The position numbers were made by a program, and so were the translations under genes. 64,000 nucleotides of DNA from Phycisphaerales bacterium (lineage in GTDB: Bacteria; Planctomycetota; Phycisphaerae; Phycisphaerales; UBA1924). The notes under the pieces are model-generated. The model had not been told where the DNA came from. It saw only the letters and a list, made by a program, of their open reading frames with translations, and ran no database searches. The stretch lies in NCBI GenBank assembly GCA_029260495.1, contig JAJDDD010000006.1, positions 1 to 64,000 of the forward strand, read 5' to 3'. This document shows positions 16,685 to 25,677 of this stretch, piece after piece. The first letter of the stretch is position 1. Every line of letters begins with the position of its first letter.

Positions 16685-18553
16685 ATGCGCAATCAATATG
16701 ACATCATCGTGGTGGGGGGCGGGCACGCGGGCCTTGAGGCGAGCTGGGCGGCGGCCAACCTTGGCGCGCGCGTTGGGCTCGTCACACTTGATCCCACGAA
16801 GATCGGCGTGATGAGTTGCAATCCAGCGATCGGGGGATTGGCCAAGGGGCAGATTGTTCGGGAAATCGACGCGCTGGGCGGGATGATGGGCGTGGTGACG
16901 GACAAGACGGGGGTTATGTTCAAGACGCTGAACTCGTCGCGCGGGCCAGCGGTGCGCGGGCCTCGGGCCCAGTGCGACAAGCACGCCTATGCGGAGACGG
17001 CCCGGGCGATGGCGACTTCGCGCGATGAAATAACGATTCTCGCAGGGGCGGTTGAGGAAATCTTGCTTGACGGGACACGCGTGCGCGGCGCGCTGATGCG
17101 CGCGGGTGATGATGTTATTGAACTGTTGGCGCCGGCAGTGGTGCTGACGACGGGCACATTCATGCGCGGGTTGATGCATCGCGGACAGGTGCGCACGCCG
17201 GGCGGGCGTGTTGGCGAGGCGCCGGCCGTTGGCATCAGCGCGGCGCTGGAGCAGATGGGCTTTGAGCTGGGCCGGCTGAAGACGGGGACGCCGCCGCGAC
17301 TTCGGCGCTCGACGATTGATTGGGACGGGCTTGACGCGCAGTTGGGCGATTCGCCACCGACGCCGTTTTCGGAAATGACGAACGACGGCGTGTGGAATGT
17401 GCGCACGGGGGAGCCAGGGATTCCGAGAGCGAGCTTTCCCGCGATTGGGCAACTCGAGTGCCGGATCACGAGGACGACGGCTGAGGCGCATGAAGCGATC
17501 CGCGCGAATCTGCATCGAGCGCCGCTCTATAACGGCCAGCTTGATTCAACCGGGCCGCGGTATTGCCCGTCGATCGAAGACAAGATCGTGCGGTTCCCCG
17601 ATCGGGAAAGCCATCATGTGTTTCTAGAGCCTGAGAGCCATCGCGACGAATCGGTCTATTGCAATGGAATTTCATCTTCGCTTCCTGACGAAGTGCAGCA
17701 GCAGATTGTCCATCTGATGCCAGGGTGTGAGCGGGCGGAGATTCTGCGCTACGGGTATGCGGTGGAATACGACATGGTCCGGCCGCACCAGATTGATGCG
17801 ACGTGCATGACCAAGCGCTACGCGGGTTTTTTCCTAGCGGGGCAGATTAATGGAACAACCGGCTACGAAGAGGCCGCCGGGCAGGGATTGCTCGCGGGGC
17901 TGAACGCAGCAAAGTTTGCTTCGGGAGAGTCGCTGGTGACGCTGGGGCGCGAGGAAGCGTACATCGGCGTGATGATGGATGATCTTGTCACCAAGACGCC
18001 GACCGAGCCCTACCGCATGTTTACGAGCCGGGCGGAGCATCGGCTGACGCTTCGGGCTGACAACGCAGCGGATCGGCTGACGGAAAAGGGGCGCACGCTC
18101 GGATTGATTGACGACCATCGATGGGAGCGCTTCACGACGAGACGCAGAGAAGTCGCGCACATTGACACAATCATTGAAGAAGCGGTGGCGGATGGTCGCC
18201 GGCTTCGAGAGTTGGTGAAGCAGCCGCACTTCGGAATTGATGATCTTGTCGCAACGATTGGAACGGAGTATTCACGAGGCGCCGCGCTCACAGCGCTGGC
18301 GGAGCGACAATACGCGGGATACATCGCGCGGCAGCAGGCGGAAACACGCCGGCAAGCTGACATGGAGCATCGACGGATACCCGGCGCCATTCAAATTGAA
18401 TCGATCCCGGGTTTGCGGGCGGAGGCGCGCGAGGCGCTGGCAAAGTTTCAACCCGCGACGATCGGCCAGGCGGGCCGGCTTGAGGGCGTGAATCCAGCCG
18501 ACGTCTCTCTGCTCTTGGTGGCGATGCGCCGGCGGGCTCAACGTTCGTCGTAA
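16685..18553 (+). CDS. mnmG: tRNA uridine-5-carboxymethylaminomethyl modification enzyme MnmG
   Basis: FAD-dependent partner of MnmE that modifies the wobble uridine of several tRNAs. The start at 16685 (MRNQYDIIVVGGGHAGLEAS) gives 622 residues, the standard length. Visible signatures are the N-terminal dinucleotide fold GGGHAG, SCNPAIGGLAKG, the RGPAVRGPRAQCDK block, RYCPSIEDKI, and INGTTGYEEAAGQGLLAGLN. The C-terminal helical domain is intact. The 3' end overlaps the convergent gene at 18538 by 16 bases. No mnmE or rsmG is nearby. Confidence 0.96.
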   Translation: MRNQYDIIVVGGGHAGLEASWAAANLGARVGLVTLDPTKIGVMSCNPAIGGLAKGQIVREIDALGGMMGVVTDKTGVMFKTLNSSRGPAVRGPRAQCDKHAYAETARAMATSRDEITILAGAVEEILLDGTRVRGALMRAGDDVIELLAPAVVLTTGTFMRGLMHRGQVRTPGGRVGEAPAVGISAALEQMGFELGRLKTGTPPRLRRSTIDWDGLDAQLGDSPPTPFSEMTNDGVWNVRTGEPGIPRASFPAIGQLECRITRTTAEAHEAIRANLHRAPLYNGQLDSTGPRYCPSIEDKIVRFPDRESHHVFLEPESHRDESVYCNGISSSLPDEVQQQIVHLMPGCERAEILRYGYAVEYDMVRPHQIDATCMTKRYAGFFLAGQINGTTGYEEAAGQGLLAGLNAAKFASGESLVTLGREEAYIGVMMDDLVTKTPTEPYRMFTSRAEHRLTLRADNAADRLTEKGRTLGLIDDHRWERFTTRRREVAHIDTIIEEAVADGRRLRELVKQPHFGIDDLVATIGTEYSRGAALTALAERQYAGYIARQQAETRRQADMEHRRIPGAIQIESIPGLRAEAREALAKFQPATIGQAGRLEGVNPADVSLLLVAMRRRAQRSS

Positions 18554-19068
18554 TCTTCATCCGGCGTTGTGCGCGCGGGTCGAAGTCTTTTTCCCGGGCG
18601 CGTCGCGAGCATCGCGACCATCGCCAGCGCGCTGAACCCCATCAGAATCCAGAGCGTGTTGCCGAGATAGGCTTTGGAATGGTCAGGAGCGTTTCTTGCT
18701 TCAAAGAAGGCGATTTTGGCTTCGGGTGAGTCTTCGATATCGTTGGTGGTGACAGCGGTTTGCCATGCTGACTGCGCGGTGATGTAGGCGCCCTGCGCTT
18801 TGGCGGCGCTCGTGGCGCGGAAGCCGAACGCGATCGCAAAGACAAGCGCAAGGACAATAGCTGCAATATGAACACGTTCTGCGCTCTTTGGATTGTCAGG
18901 CATGGCCGAGACAATGATGAAGCCAAGCACAATCATCACCGCAGCACAAGCGCCGGGCACAATCAGCGCGGTTGCTGCGTTGGCCCCTTCGGGAGCCCCC
19001 AGAAACGCATACACGCCGCCTGTAACCAAAATAGCAGCGTAGGCAAAGAGCACCAGTGCGCTTTTCAT
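18538..19068 (-). CDS. Small four-helix membrane protein
   Basis: The ATG at 19068 has GGGAGGA upstream and overlaps the stop of the upstream lipoprotein gene (ATGA), so the two are translated together. The 176-residue protein has four hydrophobic segments (residues ~5-25, 35-60, 70-95, 137-158), with a soluble loop between the third and fourth and a charged C-terminal tail. The first two helices recall small TMEM14-like proteins, but the similarity is too weak to name a function. Confidence 0.7.
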   Translation of the reverse strand: MKSALVLFAYAAILVTGGVYAFLGAPEGANAATALIVPGACAAVMIVLGFIIVSAMPDNPKSAERVHIAAIVLALVFAIAFGFRATSAAKAQGAYITAQSAWQTAVTTNDIEDSPEAKIAFFEARNAPDHSKAYLGNTLWILMGFSALAMVAMLATRPGKRLRPARTTPDEDYDER

Positions 19069-19811
19069 GGCTGATCCTCCCAATCGTCTGCATGGGAGTG
19101 ACCGCTGGCCTTGGTCTGGCGCTGGTGAATACTGCGAAGCATCTGCTCAAAGCGGGCTTTGTTCGTGCGGACGATGTCCTCCGGGCCGGCGAGCCTGATG
19201 AAAGAGGGCCCGACGGGGGAGCCATCAATCTTCGCCGCCAGAAGCATCCAGTTCTCCATCGGAGTCGGTTCGCTGCCCGGCATTCCTGAAAGGAACGTGC
19301 CGACACCGGTGAAGTATGCGATGGACAAGCCGTTTGACTCGAACTCTTCAACAGCTGATTCGCGCGGATTCTGAAGTTGACCGCGCCACCGCGCGATATT
19401 GCTTTCGGTCGTGCCGGCGCCTTGCGGCCCCCAATAGCTCACGACAGCAGCGATAGGCGCCTGGCCTTCGGGCGCCTCCTGCGCGGGCACGAACTCAATC
19501 ACACGCATCGAGTTGGATGGTGTTTGTGTGGTCCAGCCTTCGGGCAGGCGCCAATCGAGGCCGGTCCGCATGAGGTTCTGATCTTCGATCTTCGTCATGG
19601 GCCCGGGAGGCGCCTCGGGCGCCGAGCGCTGGGCCGTGCTTTGAGCTGTGCTTGAAGAAGCCTCGGTGGGCGCCAACTGGTCTTCTTCAGCGACGATGTA
19701 CTTGGCTTCGGGCTCTTCCCCGCCGCACCCAGCGACGCCCAGCAGAACGAGCGCCAGACCGAGGGAGGCAGCATTGCGATTGCGAACGCGTGGTTTTTGT
19801 TTTGGATTCAT
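19065..19811 (-). CDS. Predicted lipoprotein of unknown function
   Basis: The 248-residue protein begins with a basic N-terminus, a hydrophobic stretch and a lipobox LGVAGCGG (Cys at ~29), so it is probably an outer-membrane or periplasmic lipoprotein. A Ser/Thr/Ala/Glu-rich linker follows (residues ~35-75). The domain after it begins GLDWRLPEGWTTQTPSNSMR, a pattern of planctomycete secreted proteins without known activity. It is co-translated with the membrane protein at 18538. Confidence 0.75.
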   Translation of the reverse strand: MNPKQKPRVRNRNAASLGLALVLLGVAGCGGEEPEAKYIVAEEDQLAPTEASSSTAQSTAQRSAPEAPPGPMTKIEDQNLMRTGLDWRLPEGWTTQTPSNSMRVIEFVPAQEAPEGQAPIAAVVSYWGPQGAGTTESNIARWRGQLQNPRESAVEEFESNGLSIAYFTGVGTFLSGMPGSEPTPMENWMLLAAKIDGSPVGPSFIRLAGPEDIVRTNKARFEQMLRSIHQRQTKASGHSHADDWEDQP

Positions 19812-19914
19812 GGCTCAGAATGGTACGCCAAGGATTCCGGGCGTGTTCAGTGGGCTCTTATCGGGGCTGCGGGCATTTGCTGGATTTCGCTCGTGGATGT
19901 CGTAAACTTGAGGC

Positions 19915-20175
19915 ATGTCATGCTGCCCCGAACCCAAAGATGGAAAGCCGTTCGACCCGGAATGCGAGGGGCCGAGCGCTGCGGATCTGGATCGATTCGG
20001 ATCGGATGTAGCGCGATGCCCGAACTGCTCCGAGGAGGTGTATCACGACATCGCGATGTGCCCGGAGTGCGGCGTCGCGATTGAGGATCGGGCAGTGGCT
20101 GGCAGGCCCAAACCGTGGGTGTTGGTCGCAGGTGTGCTGGGGCTGGCAGCCTTCGTGCTTGTGATCGTCCTCTAG
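19915..20175 (+). CDS. Small zinc-ribbon membrane protein
   Basis: An 86-residue protein with a double CxxC zinc ribbon (RCPNCSEE and MCPECGVA, residues ~34-54), a short basic link and one C-terminal membrane helix (PWVLVAGVLGLAAFVLVIVL). The N-terminus carries extra cysteines (MSCCPEP). It is transcribed divergently from the lipoprotein operon. The zinc ribbon followed by a single helix is common in small planctomycete proteins; no function is known. Confidence 0.7.
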   Translation: MSCCPEPKDGKPFDPECEGPSAADLDRFGSDVARCPNCSEEVYHDIAMCPECGVAIEDRAVAGRPKPWVLVAGVLGLAAFVLVIVL

Positions 20176-20186
20176 GGCAGCAGCGA

Positions 20187-22889
20187 TCAGTTGGCGTTTT
20201 CACGCAGGGCGCGCAGGCGGGCGAGCCGTTTCTTGTGTATGTCGCGATCAGGCTCAAGTTCGACGAGCGCAGCGATGTGCCGCTCGGCGGTTTCGTAGTC
20301 CTTGCGCAACAGCGCAATGGTGGCGACCGCTTCACGGCGGCCGGCGTCGAAAGGCGCGATCTGTGTGGCCCGGGTCGCCTTGGCAGCAGCGAGGTCCAGA
20401 TCGTTCAGCGAGCGAGCCAGGCGCGCAATCTCCACCGCGTACACCGGCGAGTTCTGCTCGCGAACATCAAGGTAGTCAAGATGCTCAATCGCGCGGCGGG
20501 CAGCCTCTTCGCCTTCCTGCTTCAGGAAGTATCGAGCCAGACGCCGGTGAGGCATGGGATCAACAAAGCGAACGCTGGCGTACTCTTCAAGCTGTCGGAC
20601 AGCTTCGGGAGTCAGGCTTTCGTCACCTAGGTCGCGCAGCGTGAAAATGGCGCGAAGCTCCAGAAGATCAGCATGGTCCGGGTGTTCCTGGAGCCAGCCT
20701 TCAACAAGCTCTGCAGTGGGGCTGATGAGATCAAAGGACAGTGACGCCCGGCTCGCGACACCCGAAACACGAAGACCCAACCCGCGCGAAAACTTCGCCA
20801 GCGCCAGACGCGCCTCCGCTCGGGCTTCATCGTCATTCAGTGTCGCTTCAAATCGAAGCTCGCGCATGGAAGGTTCCTGAAGCATGCCCCATGTGTGGGC
20901 TTGGGCTCGGGCCCATTCCTTGAAAGTTGTAAGAAAGTCTTCAGAGGAAATGCCAAGCACGGATTGCATCGCCTGATCTTCACGCAGGCCTTGCGCGTAG
21001 AGGTCCATAAGTTTGAGCGGTGCGTCGGCGCCGAACCGTTCGACCATGTGCTCATACATCCAGTGCCCCTGCGCATACGCCTGGCTGCGATCGCTGGCTT
21101 TCTTCGGGCGGACAAAGGCGATGTTGATTTCGTCCATATCAAAGAGGCTGTCAGTCTCCAGCGCATTGACGAGCAGCCGGCAGGTGTTGTAATCGCGCTG
21201 CGAGCCTTCCAGATAGACAGCCGCCGCTTCAGTGAACCAATGCGGGATGCGATTGTTGGTGCGCGAGAGTGTGACAGTATGGACATACTCATGGCGAATA
21301 ACGCGAATCCAGTCATACTCGCCCTGATGGCGCGGACCGATTTTCGGCGCCTCCATCGCGATGACCGGGCCAGTCGCCGCTGCGATCGTATGCAGCGCAG
21401 GCATGCCCGTGATGCGCACAGCAAACCACTGATGATCGGGCATGAGCTCGATGACAGTTTTTTGCGATGGCTCATGATCAATCGCGGTTGAAACAATGGT
21501 GTGGATCGCTTCAAGAGGCGCAAGCATGTCCTGCGCCATCACGCGATCGACGCCCGGCTGAAAACGAACAATGAAATGTTCACTCTCGATGGTGTCGTAC
21601 GTCAGGAGCTCTTCGATAAGAACAAGGCTGTTGGATGCGCGCACATTGAAGGGATCAAGCTCAGCGACCCGGCGCAACGCCGACGCGGCCCGAGCGTCAC
21701 GCCCGGATTGAAGCTCAAGCAATCCAAGCTCGACGAGCGGCGGCGGCCAGTTCTCCTGGCGGGCTGCAGCGCGTTCAAGAAAGTTCGCAGCCTGCTCATA
21801 TTGACGGGCGCTGGAAAGAGCTTTGCCGACTGCAAAAAGAGCGTTGGGAGAGCCGGGACTCAGCGCGTCGTATTCCTCCAAACACGCTTCAGTCTTGTCA
21901 ATGTCATAGCGAATCGCCTCAATAGCGCAGCGGAGCGCCAGGGCGCGGCGCATCTTTGGAAAATGCGCCAGCGTCGGCGCAAGATCGGGCTCCGCAAGAT
22001 CAGGTTCAGACTGGCGCAACCAGACGCGAGCCATGAAAAGGTCCGCCAGAGGAGAGAAGGCATCGTCATCGTCAGCGAATCGTTGGGAGAGCGCATCGAG
22101 TTTTTCGCCAATCGCGGTCGCTGTGTCGAAATCGAAAAAATCAACCGAGAGTTCAGCGCGCAAAGCCCAGGCTTGCGCGCATGACGGGTTCAGGCGAAGA
22201 ACATCTTCAATCGCGCGAACTGCTTCTGCGTTATTGTCTTTGGCGTGCAGAAGCTGGGCCTCGGTGAGGTTGGCCGGCCAGTAGAGGCGGTCAAGCTCAT
22301 CCCGGGCCCGCGCCAGCAGGGACATCATGAGGTGATAATCAGAAGCGGGCTGGCCGTTGATGCGCGCGCGGATGATAAGCGCGCGCACGCCTTCAACCAG
22401 ATCTTCAGCAGACGTCGTGCGCTGGCGCGCCAGTTCGGAGGCGATGGGGCCGATCGCTGCGTCGGCTTCTTCAAATCGGCCCAGCCCTTCGAGCGCTTCT
22501 GCCCGAATCCTGCGCGCGCGGATGGACGCGGCGCCGACAAGCAACTCCAGCGACTCTTCAAGGTCGCCGCGCTGCAGCGCCGCTTCGGCCCGATCTTCAG
22601 CGGCTGCATCTGGATTGGCGAGGGCGGGATCGTCGTAGGCGCCGACAATGAGGGCGGCTTGTGCGCGCCGGCGCGGGCTTTCGAGATCTTCCGGGCGCCA
22701 GACGCCATGAAATGTGCGCAGGTCCGCGCCCTCTTCGGGCGTGAGGTAGGGCGCTTCCAACGCGCGGAGCACGTTCTCAGCAAGATCAGGAGTCCGAACA
22801 CCCTGCGCACGAACAAGGGACAGAGGCGCCAGGGCGACGAGGAAGACGAGTAGTATGAAAGCACTGGCGCGCATGAGTGGGGTCGTCAC
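20187..22889 (-). CDS. TPR-repeat protein with HExxH gluzincin-type peptidase domain
   Basis: A 900-residue exported protein with a signal peptide (MRASAFILLVFLVALAPLSL, after MTTPL). Residues ~60-460 are Ala/Glu-rich helical repeats of TPR type, including LNPSCAQAWALRAELS and AELDPFNVRASNSLVL. Near residue 533 it has RHEYVHTV, an HExxH zinc site, and about 20 residues later HWFTEAAAVYLE, whose Glu fits the third ligand of gluzincins (peptidase MA superfamily). The C-terminal third has further TPR-like repeats. Likely a periplasmic or surface metallopeptidase or a scaffold built on this fold; substrate unknown. Confidence 0.8.
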   Translation of the reverse strand: MTTPLMRASAFILLVFLVALAPLSLVRAQGVRTPDLAENVLRALEAPYLTPEEGADLRTFHGVWRPEDLESPRRRAQAALIVGAYDDPALANPDAAAEDRAEAALQRGDLEESLELLVGAASIRARRIRAEALEGLGRFEEADAAIGPIASELARQRTTSAEDLVEGVRALIIRARINGQPASDYHLMMSLLARARDELDRLYWPANLTEAQLLHAKDNNAEAVRAIEDVLRLNPSCAQAWALRAELSVDFFDFDTATAIGEKLDALSQRFADDDDAFSPLADLFMARVWLRQSEPDLAEPDLAPTLAHFPKMRRALALRCAIEAIRYDIDKTEACLEEYDALSPGSPNALFAVGKALSSARQYEQAANFLERAAARQENWPPPLVELGLLELQSGRDARAASALRRVAELDPFNVRASNSLVLIEELLTYDTIESEHFIVRFQPGVDRVMAQDMLAPLEAIHTIVSTAIDHEPSQKTVIELMPDHQWFAVRITGMPALHTIAAATGPVIAMEAPKIGPRHQGEYDWIRVIRHEYVHTVTLSRTNNRIPHWFTEAAAVYLEGSQRDYNTCRLLVNALETDSLFDMDEINIAFVRPKKASDRSQAYAQGHWMYEHMVERFGADAPLKLMDLYAQGLREDQAMQSVLGISSEDFLTTFKEWARAQAHTWGMLQEPSMRELRFEATLNDDEARAEARLALAKFSRGLGLRVSGVASRASLSFDLISPTAELVEGWLQEHPDHADLLELRAIFTLRDLGDESLTPEAVRQLEEYASVRFVDPMPHRRLARYFLKQEGEEAARRAIEHLDYLDVREQNSPVYAVEIARLARSLNDLDLAAAKATRATQIAPFDAGRREAVATIALLRKDYETAERHIAALVELEPDRDIHKKRLARLRALRENAN

Positions 22890-22974
22890 GATTGGTTGCT
22901 CCTTGCGAGAGATCGTATGCGCGCCGGGAGGCGAAAGAGGCCTCCGGTGTGACCCTGAGCGCAGGCGATCGCCG

Positions 22975-23907
22975 CTATTGGTCTGCTACTGCATCGACCA
23001 GCGCGGGGTCTTCTTTGAAGTCTTCGATGATTTGGACATCCCAGCCGGCGTCTTCTGAAGGTTCTGCGACGTTGAAGAGTTCTTCGTCGAGAGTTTCGTT
23101 GACGCGGACGTTGATGAGCTGAACGAAGGAGACATCGCCGGCGTGGTTGATGGTGCGCGACATGCGGGGGAGGAACCTGCCGGTCTTGTCCCAGCGGTAC
23201 CAGAGGCGCAGCTCGGTGAACTCGGCGTTGTCTGCGAGGTGGGGTTTGGGTGTGAGGAGGAGTTGCTTGGAGTCTTTGACGGCGCGGGCGAGTTGAGGCT
23301 GGCCGTCGAAGAGGTTGTCAGCTGGCACAAGCTCGACGTCGTAGCGGGCGCGGATGTCGTCGGCGCGCTGGCCGATGGGAATGGGCATAGGGCCTTGACC
23401 AATGCGCAGGGGGTCGAAGCCGTCATCGGGCCGAGCGATGCGGCGTTTAATGAACGAACGGCGGGCGGGGCGTTTCTCGATGAGCCACTCGCCATCAAAG
23501 ATCCATTGCTCGGGATCATCCTGCTGGCGCTCCCCGACCCAGAGTCGGTTGAAATCGACGGCGAAGGCGCGGCGGGTGGGAAGGGCGGAGTCGGGGTTTC
23601 CGGTTCCGGAGGCGGGGAGGGCGCGGTAGAGGAGAACGCCTCGACGAACGTGGCGATCACCTTGCAGTTTGAGACGGCGGTCGTACTGAATGTCGGCGCG
23701 GAGGGTCAGCAGGCCTTCGTCAGCCTGCTCGAGGGCAGCGAGGAGATCGTCAGCGGTGTAAATGGAAGGCGGCTGCTGGGGGGCGGCAGCCGTGATCGGG
23801 AGCATCGGGCTGAGGGAAATCATCAAGAGGAGCAGCGGGAGGGCTGCTCGCTGGTAGAGGGCGATGAGTCGGGATGGATGCGTTGATGCGGCGAATAGGT
23901 TGGGCAT
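22975..23907 (-). CDS. Secreted LolA-like protein
   Basis: The start at 23907 gives 310 residues with an N-terminal signal sequence (residues ~12-43, ALPLLLLMISLSPMLPITAA). The mature part runs TADDLLAALEQADEGLLTLRADIQYDRR, the start typical of LolA/LolB-like outer-membrane lipoprotein carriers and MucB/RseB-like proteins that bind acyl chains in a half-barrel. Later strands such as FDGEWLIEKRP and LRLWYRWDKTGRFLPRMSR fit the same fold. No Shine-Dalgarno is seen, so the start is uncertain. A lipid- or lipoprotein-binding periplasmic role is inferred. Divergent from the YceI gene. Confidence 0.6.
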   Translation of the reverse strand: MPNLFAASTHPSRLIALYQRAALPLLLLMISLSPMLPITAAAPQQPPSIYTADDLLAALEQADEGLLTLRADIQYDRRLKLQGDRHVRRGVLLYRALPASGTGNPDSALPTRRAFAVDFNRLWVGERQQDDPEQWIFDGEWLIEKRPARRSFIKRRIARPDDGFDPLRIGQGPMPIPIGQRADDIRARYDVELVPADNLFDGQPQLARAVKDSKQLLLTPKPHLADNAEFTELRLWYRWDKTGRFLPRMSRTINHAGDVSFVQLINVRVNETLDEELFNVAEPSEDAGWDVQIIEDFKEDPALVDAVADQ

Positions 23908-24052
23908 GGCGATTGTTTGTATTGGCTCAGGGGTTTGAGGGTTCAGGCGTGATACTCCTGCCTGGCGAGCGATTCGCCGGATAGTTGACCATACTACTCT
24001 GCGCATTGAGCAGGCGGCTGAATCACCAGAAAGGCGAAAACGGAGGATTGTG

Positions 24053-24787
24053 ATGAGAAATGGGAATCGGATGGCGAGCGTTGTGGTTGTGCTCGGGCTT
24101 GCTGGGGCGATGTGGATCGCGGGCGCGAGCGCTACGGGCAAGGCGGAGAGGACGGAGTCGGGCGCGACGCTGGTGATTCCAGCAGACCATGCATCTTTGG
24201 GGAAGGCGTATTACGTCTTGACGGGGAAAGACGCGCAGGTGACGTTTGCCTCTGATGCGCCGCTGGAGCACATCAAGGGGACGTCGAGCAAGGTGGTGGG
24301 GTACGCAGTTGTTGACAACTCGGGCGAGGCGCCTGCGATCAAGGCGGGCGAGTTTCACCTGCCGATCGAGACAATCGATACTGGAATCCCAATGCGCGAT
24401 GGGCACCTGCAGAGCGAGCGCTGGATGAACGCAGCGGAATATCCTGATGTGCATTTTGTGATCGCGGAGACGCGGGACGCGAAGCTTGAGAAGGAGACAG
24501 ACGAGTTTCGGACGTATTCGATGACGCTGGTTGGCGATATGACGGTGCGGGACGAAACGCGGGAGATGAAGATTCCCGCGATGGTGACATTGATGCCTGC
24601 GAGTGAACGAACGAAGTTCCGGGCGCCTGGCGACTTGCTTGCGATTCGGTGTGACTTTGAGATTCTGCTTTCGGAGTTCAAGATTTCCGATATGGCGGTG
24701 GGCTTGAAGGTGGCGGAGACAATCGAACTTGAAACGAGGCTGTTTTTGTCGACGGTTTCGCCCGATGAAATGCGCAAGAGCAGATAA
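24053..24787 (+). CDS. YceI-family secreted protein
   Basis: A 244-residue protein with a signal peptide (residues ~5-28) and the YceI lipocalin-like fold. Characteristic elements are the first strand ASLGKAYYVLTGKDAQVTF, then IPMRDGHLQSERWMNAAEYP followed by DVHFVI, and LVGDMTVRDETREMKIPA. Family members bind isoprenoid or amide-type lipids in the periplasm and are often stress-induced. GGAGG at 24042 sits six bases before the ATG at 24053. The small gene at 24811 follows after 23 bases and may share its transcript. Confidence 0.85.
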   Translation: MRNGNRMASVVVVLGLAGAMWIAGASATGKAERTESGATLVIPADHASLGKAYYVLTGKDAQVTFASDAPLEHIKGTSSKVVGYAVVDNSGEAPAIKAGEFHLPIETIDTGIPMRDGHLQSERWMNAAEYPDVHFVIAETRDAKLEKETDEFRTYSMTLVGDMTVRDETREMKIPAMVTLMPASERTKFRAPGDLLAIRCDFEILLSEFKISDMAVGLKVAETIELETRLFLSTVSPDEMRKSR

Positions 24788-24810
24788 GAACTACGCTGAA
24801 AGGACTACAG

Positions 24811-25188
24811 ATGCTGCGATGGATTGCCCGGATCGTGATAGTGACGTGTTGCCTGGCGGTGATGGTGGAGGCGGCGGTGTTGTGGCGCGCAACCGGCGCG
24901 GAGGGGTATACGAAATATCCAAAGCCGGCAGAAGAGGAGAGCGCCGAGTCGGGCAGTGAAGATGGCGGGTTGTCTGACTTGTTTTCGGATACAGGGTTAG
25001 AAGATGCGCATGGCGAGCTGGAGGAGCTGCCCAACAAGTTTGCGTTGGGGCTCGCGCCGTCAGGGCCGGACAAGCATGTTGTGTCGTTACTCACGCTCGC
25101 GGGGCCGGCGGGATTGGCGGCGCTTTTGACGCTGGTGATGCCGGCGCTTGGCAAACGAGGAAAGAAGAACGGCGCCAGCGAGGAATAA
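24811..25188 (+). CDS. Small membrane protein, unknown
   Basis: A 125-residue protein with an N-terminal membrane helix (residues ~4-23), a long acidic Ser/Glu/Asp-rich middle (EEESAESGSEDGG), a second hydrophobic segment (~88-107), and a basic tail (GKRGKKNG). AAGGA precedes the ATG. It follows the YceI gene closely. No family recognised. Confidence 0.6.
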   Translation: MLRWIARIVIVTCCLAVMVEAAVLWRATGAEGYTKYPKPAEEESAESGSEDGGLSDLFSDTGLEDAHGELEELPNKFALGLAPSGPDKHVVSLLTLAGPAGLAALLTLVMPALGKRGKKNGASEE

Positions 25189-25214
25189 CGCGGAGCAAAT
25201 GAGCGCGGCAGAAG

Positions 25215-25628
25215 TTAGAGGGTTTCGAGAAAGTCGCGCAGTATTTCAGCGGCGGCGAGGGCGTCGCGACGGTTCTTCTTTTGCTTATGGGTCAGACCTG
25301 TCTGCGCCATGCGCGCGTTGGCGCTGGCGCTGGTGAGACGCTCATCTTGAAAATGGATAGGCAGTTTTAGATAAGCCGCCAGCTGATCGGCAAAGGCTCG
25401 CGTCAGTTTGGCGCGGGGGCCTTCGGTGTCATCCATGTTCAGGGGAAGGCCGACGACGAGGACGGCCGCGTCGTAGTCATTCGCAGCGTCGGCGACAGCT
25501 TCGATGAGGTCATCCTCGCGGGCGCGGGGGATTTCAATGACGGTGAGCGGGGAGGCGAGGCGGGTTTCGTCGTCGGCGACGGCCAGGCCGGTGCGTTTGT
25601 CGCCGAGATCGATTGCAAGGTAGCGCAT
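25215..25628 (-). CDS. ruvX: RuvX/YqgF pre-16S rRNA nuclease
   Basis: A 137-residue RNase H-fold protein. The N-terminal MRYLAIDLGDKRTGLAVAD carries the catalytic Asp, AAVLVVGLPLNMDD is the central motif, and HFQDERLTSASA holds the remaining acidic residues. The C-terminal RRDALAAAEILRDFL is typical. The family processes the 5' end of 16S rRNA (YqgF). Start at the ATG at 25628 rather than the TTG one codon earlier. It lies 49 bases downstream of nuoH on the same strand. Confidence 0.92.
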   Translation of the reverse strand: MRYLAIDLGDKRTGLAVADDETRLASPLTVIEIPRAREDDLIEAVADAANDYDAAVLVVGLPLNMDDTEGPRAKLTRAFADQLAAYLKLPIHFQDERLTSASANARMAQTGLTHKQKKNRRDALAAAEILRDFLETL

Positions 25629-25677
25629 CAAAGGAAGGTTGGCGGGCGAGACGTGGAAGAAAGAGTCCGCCGGCGAG

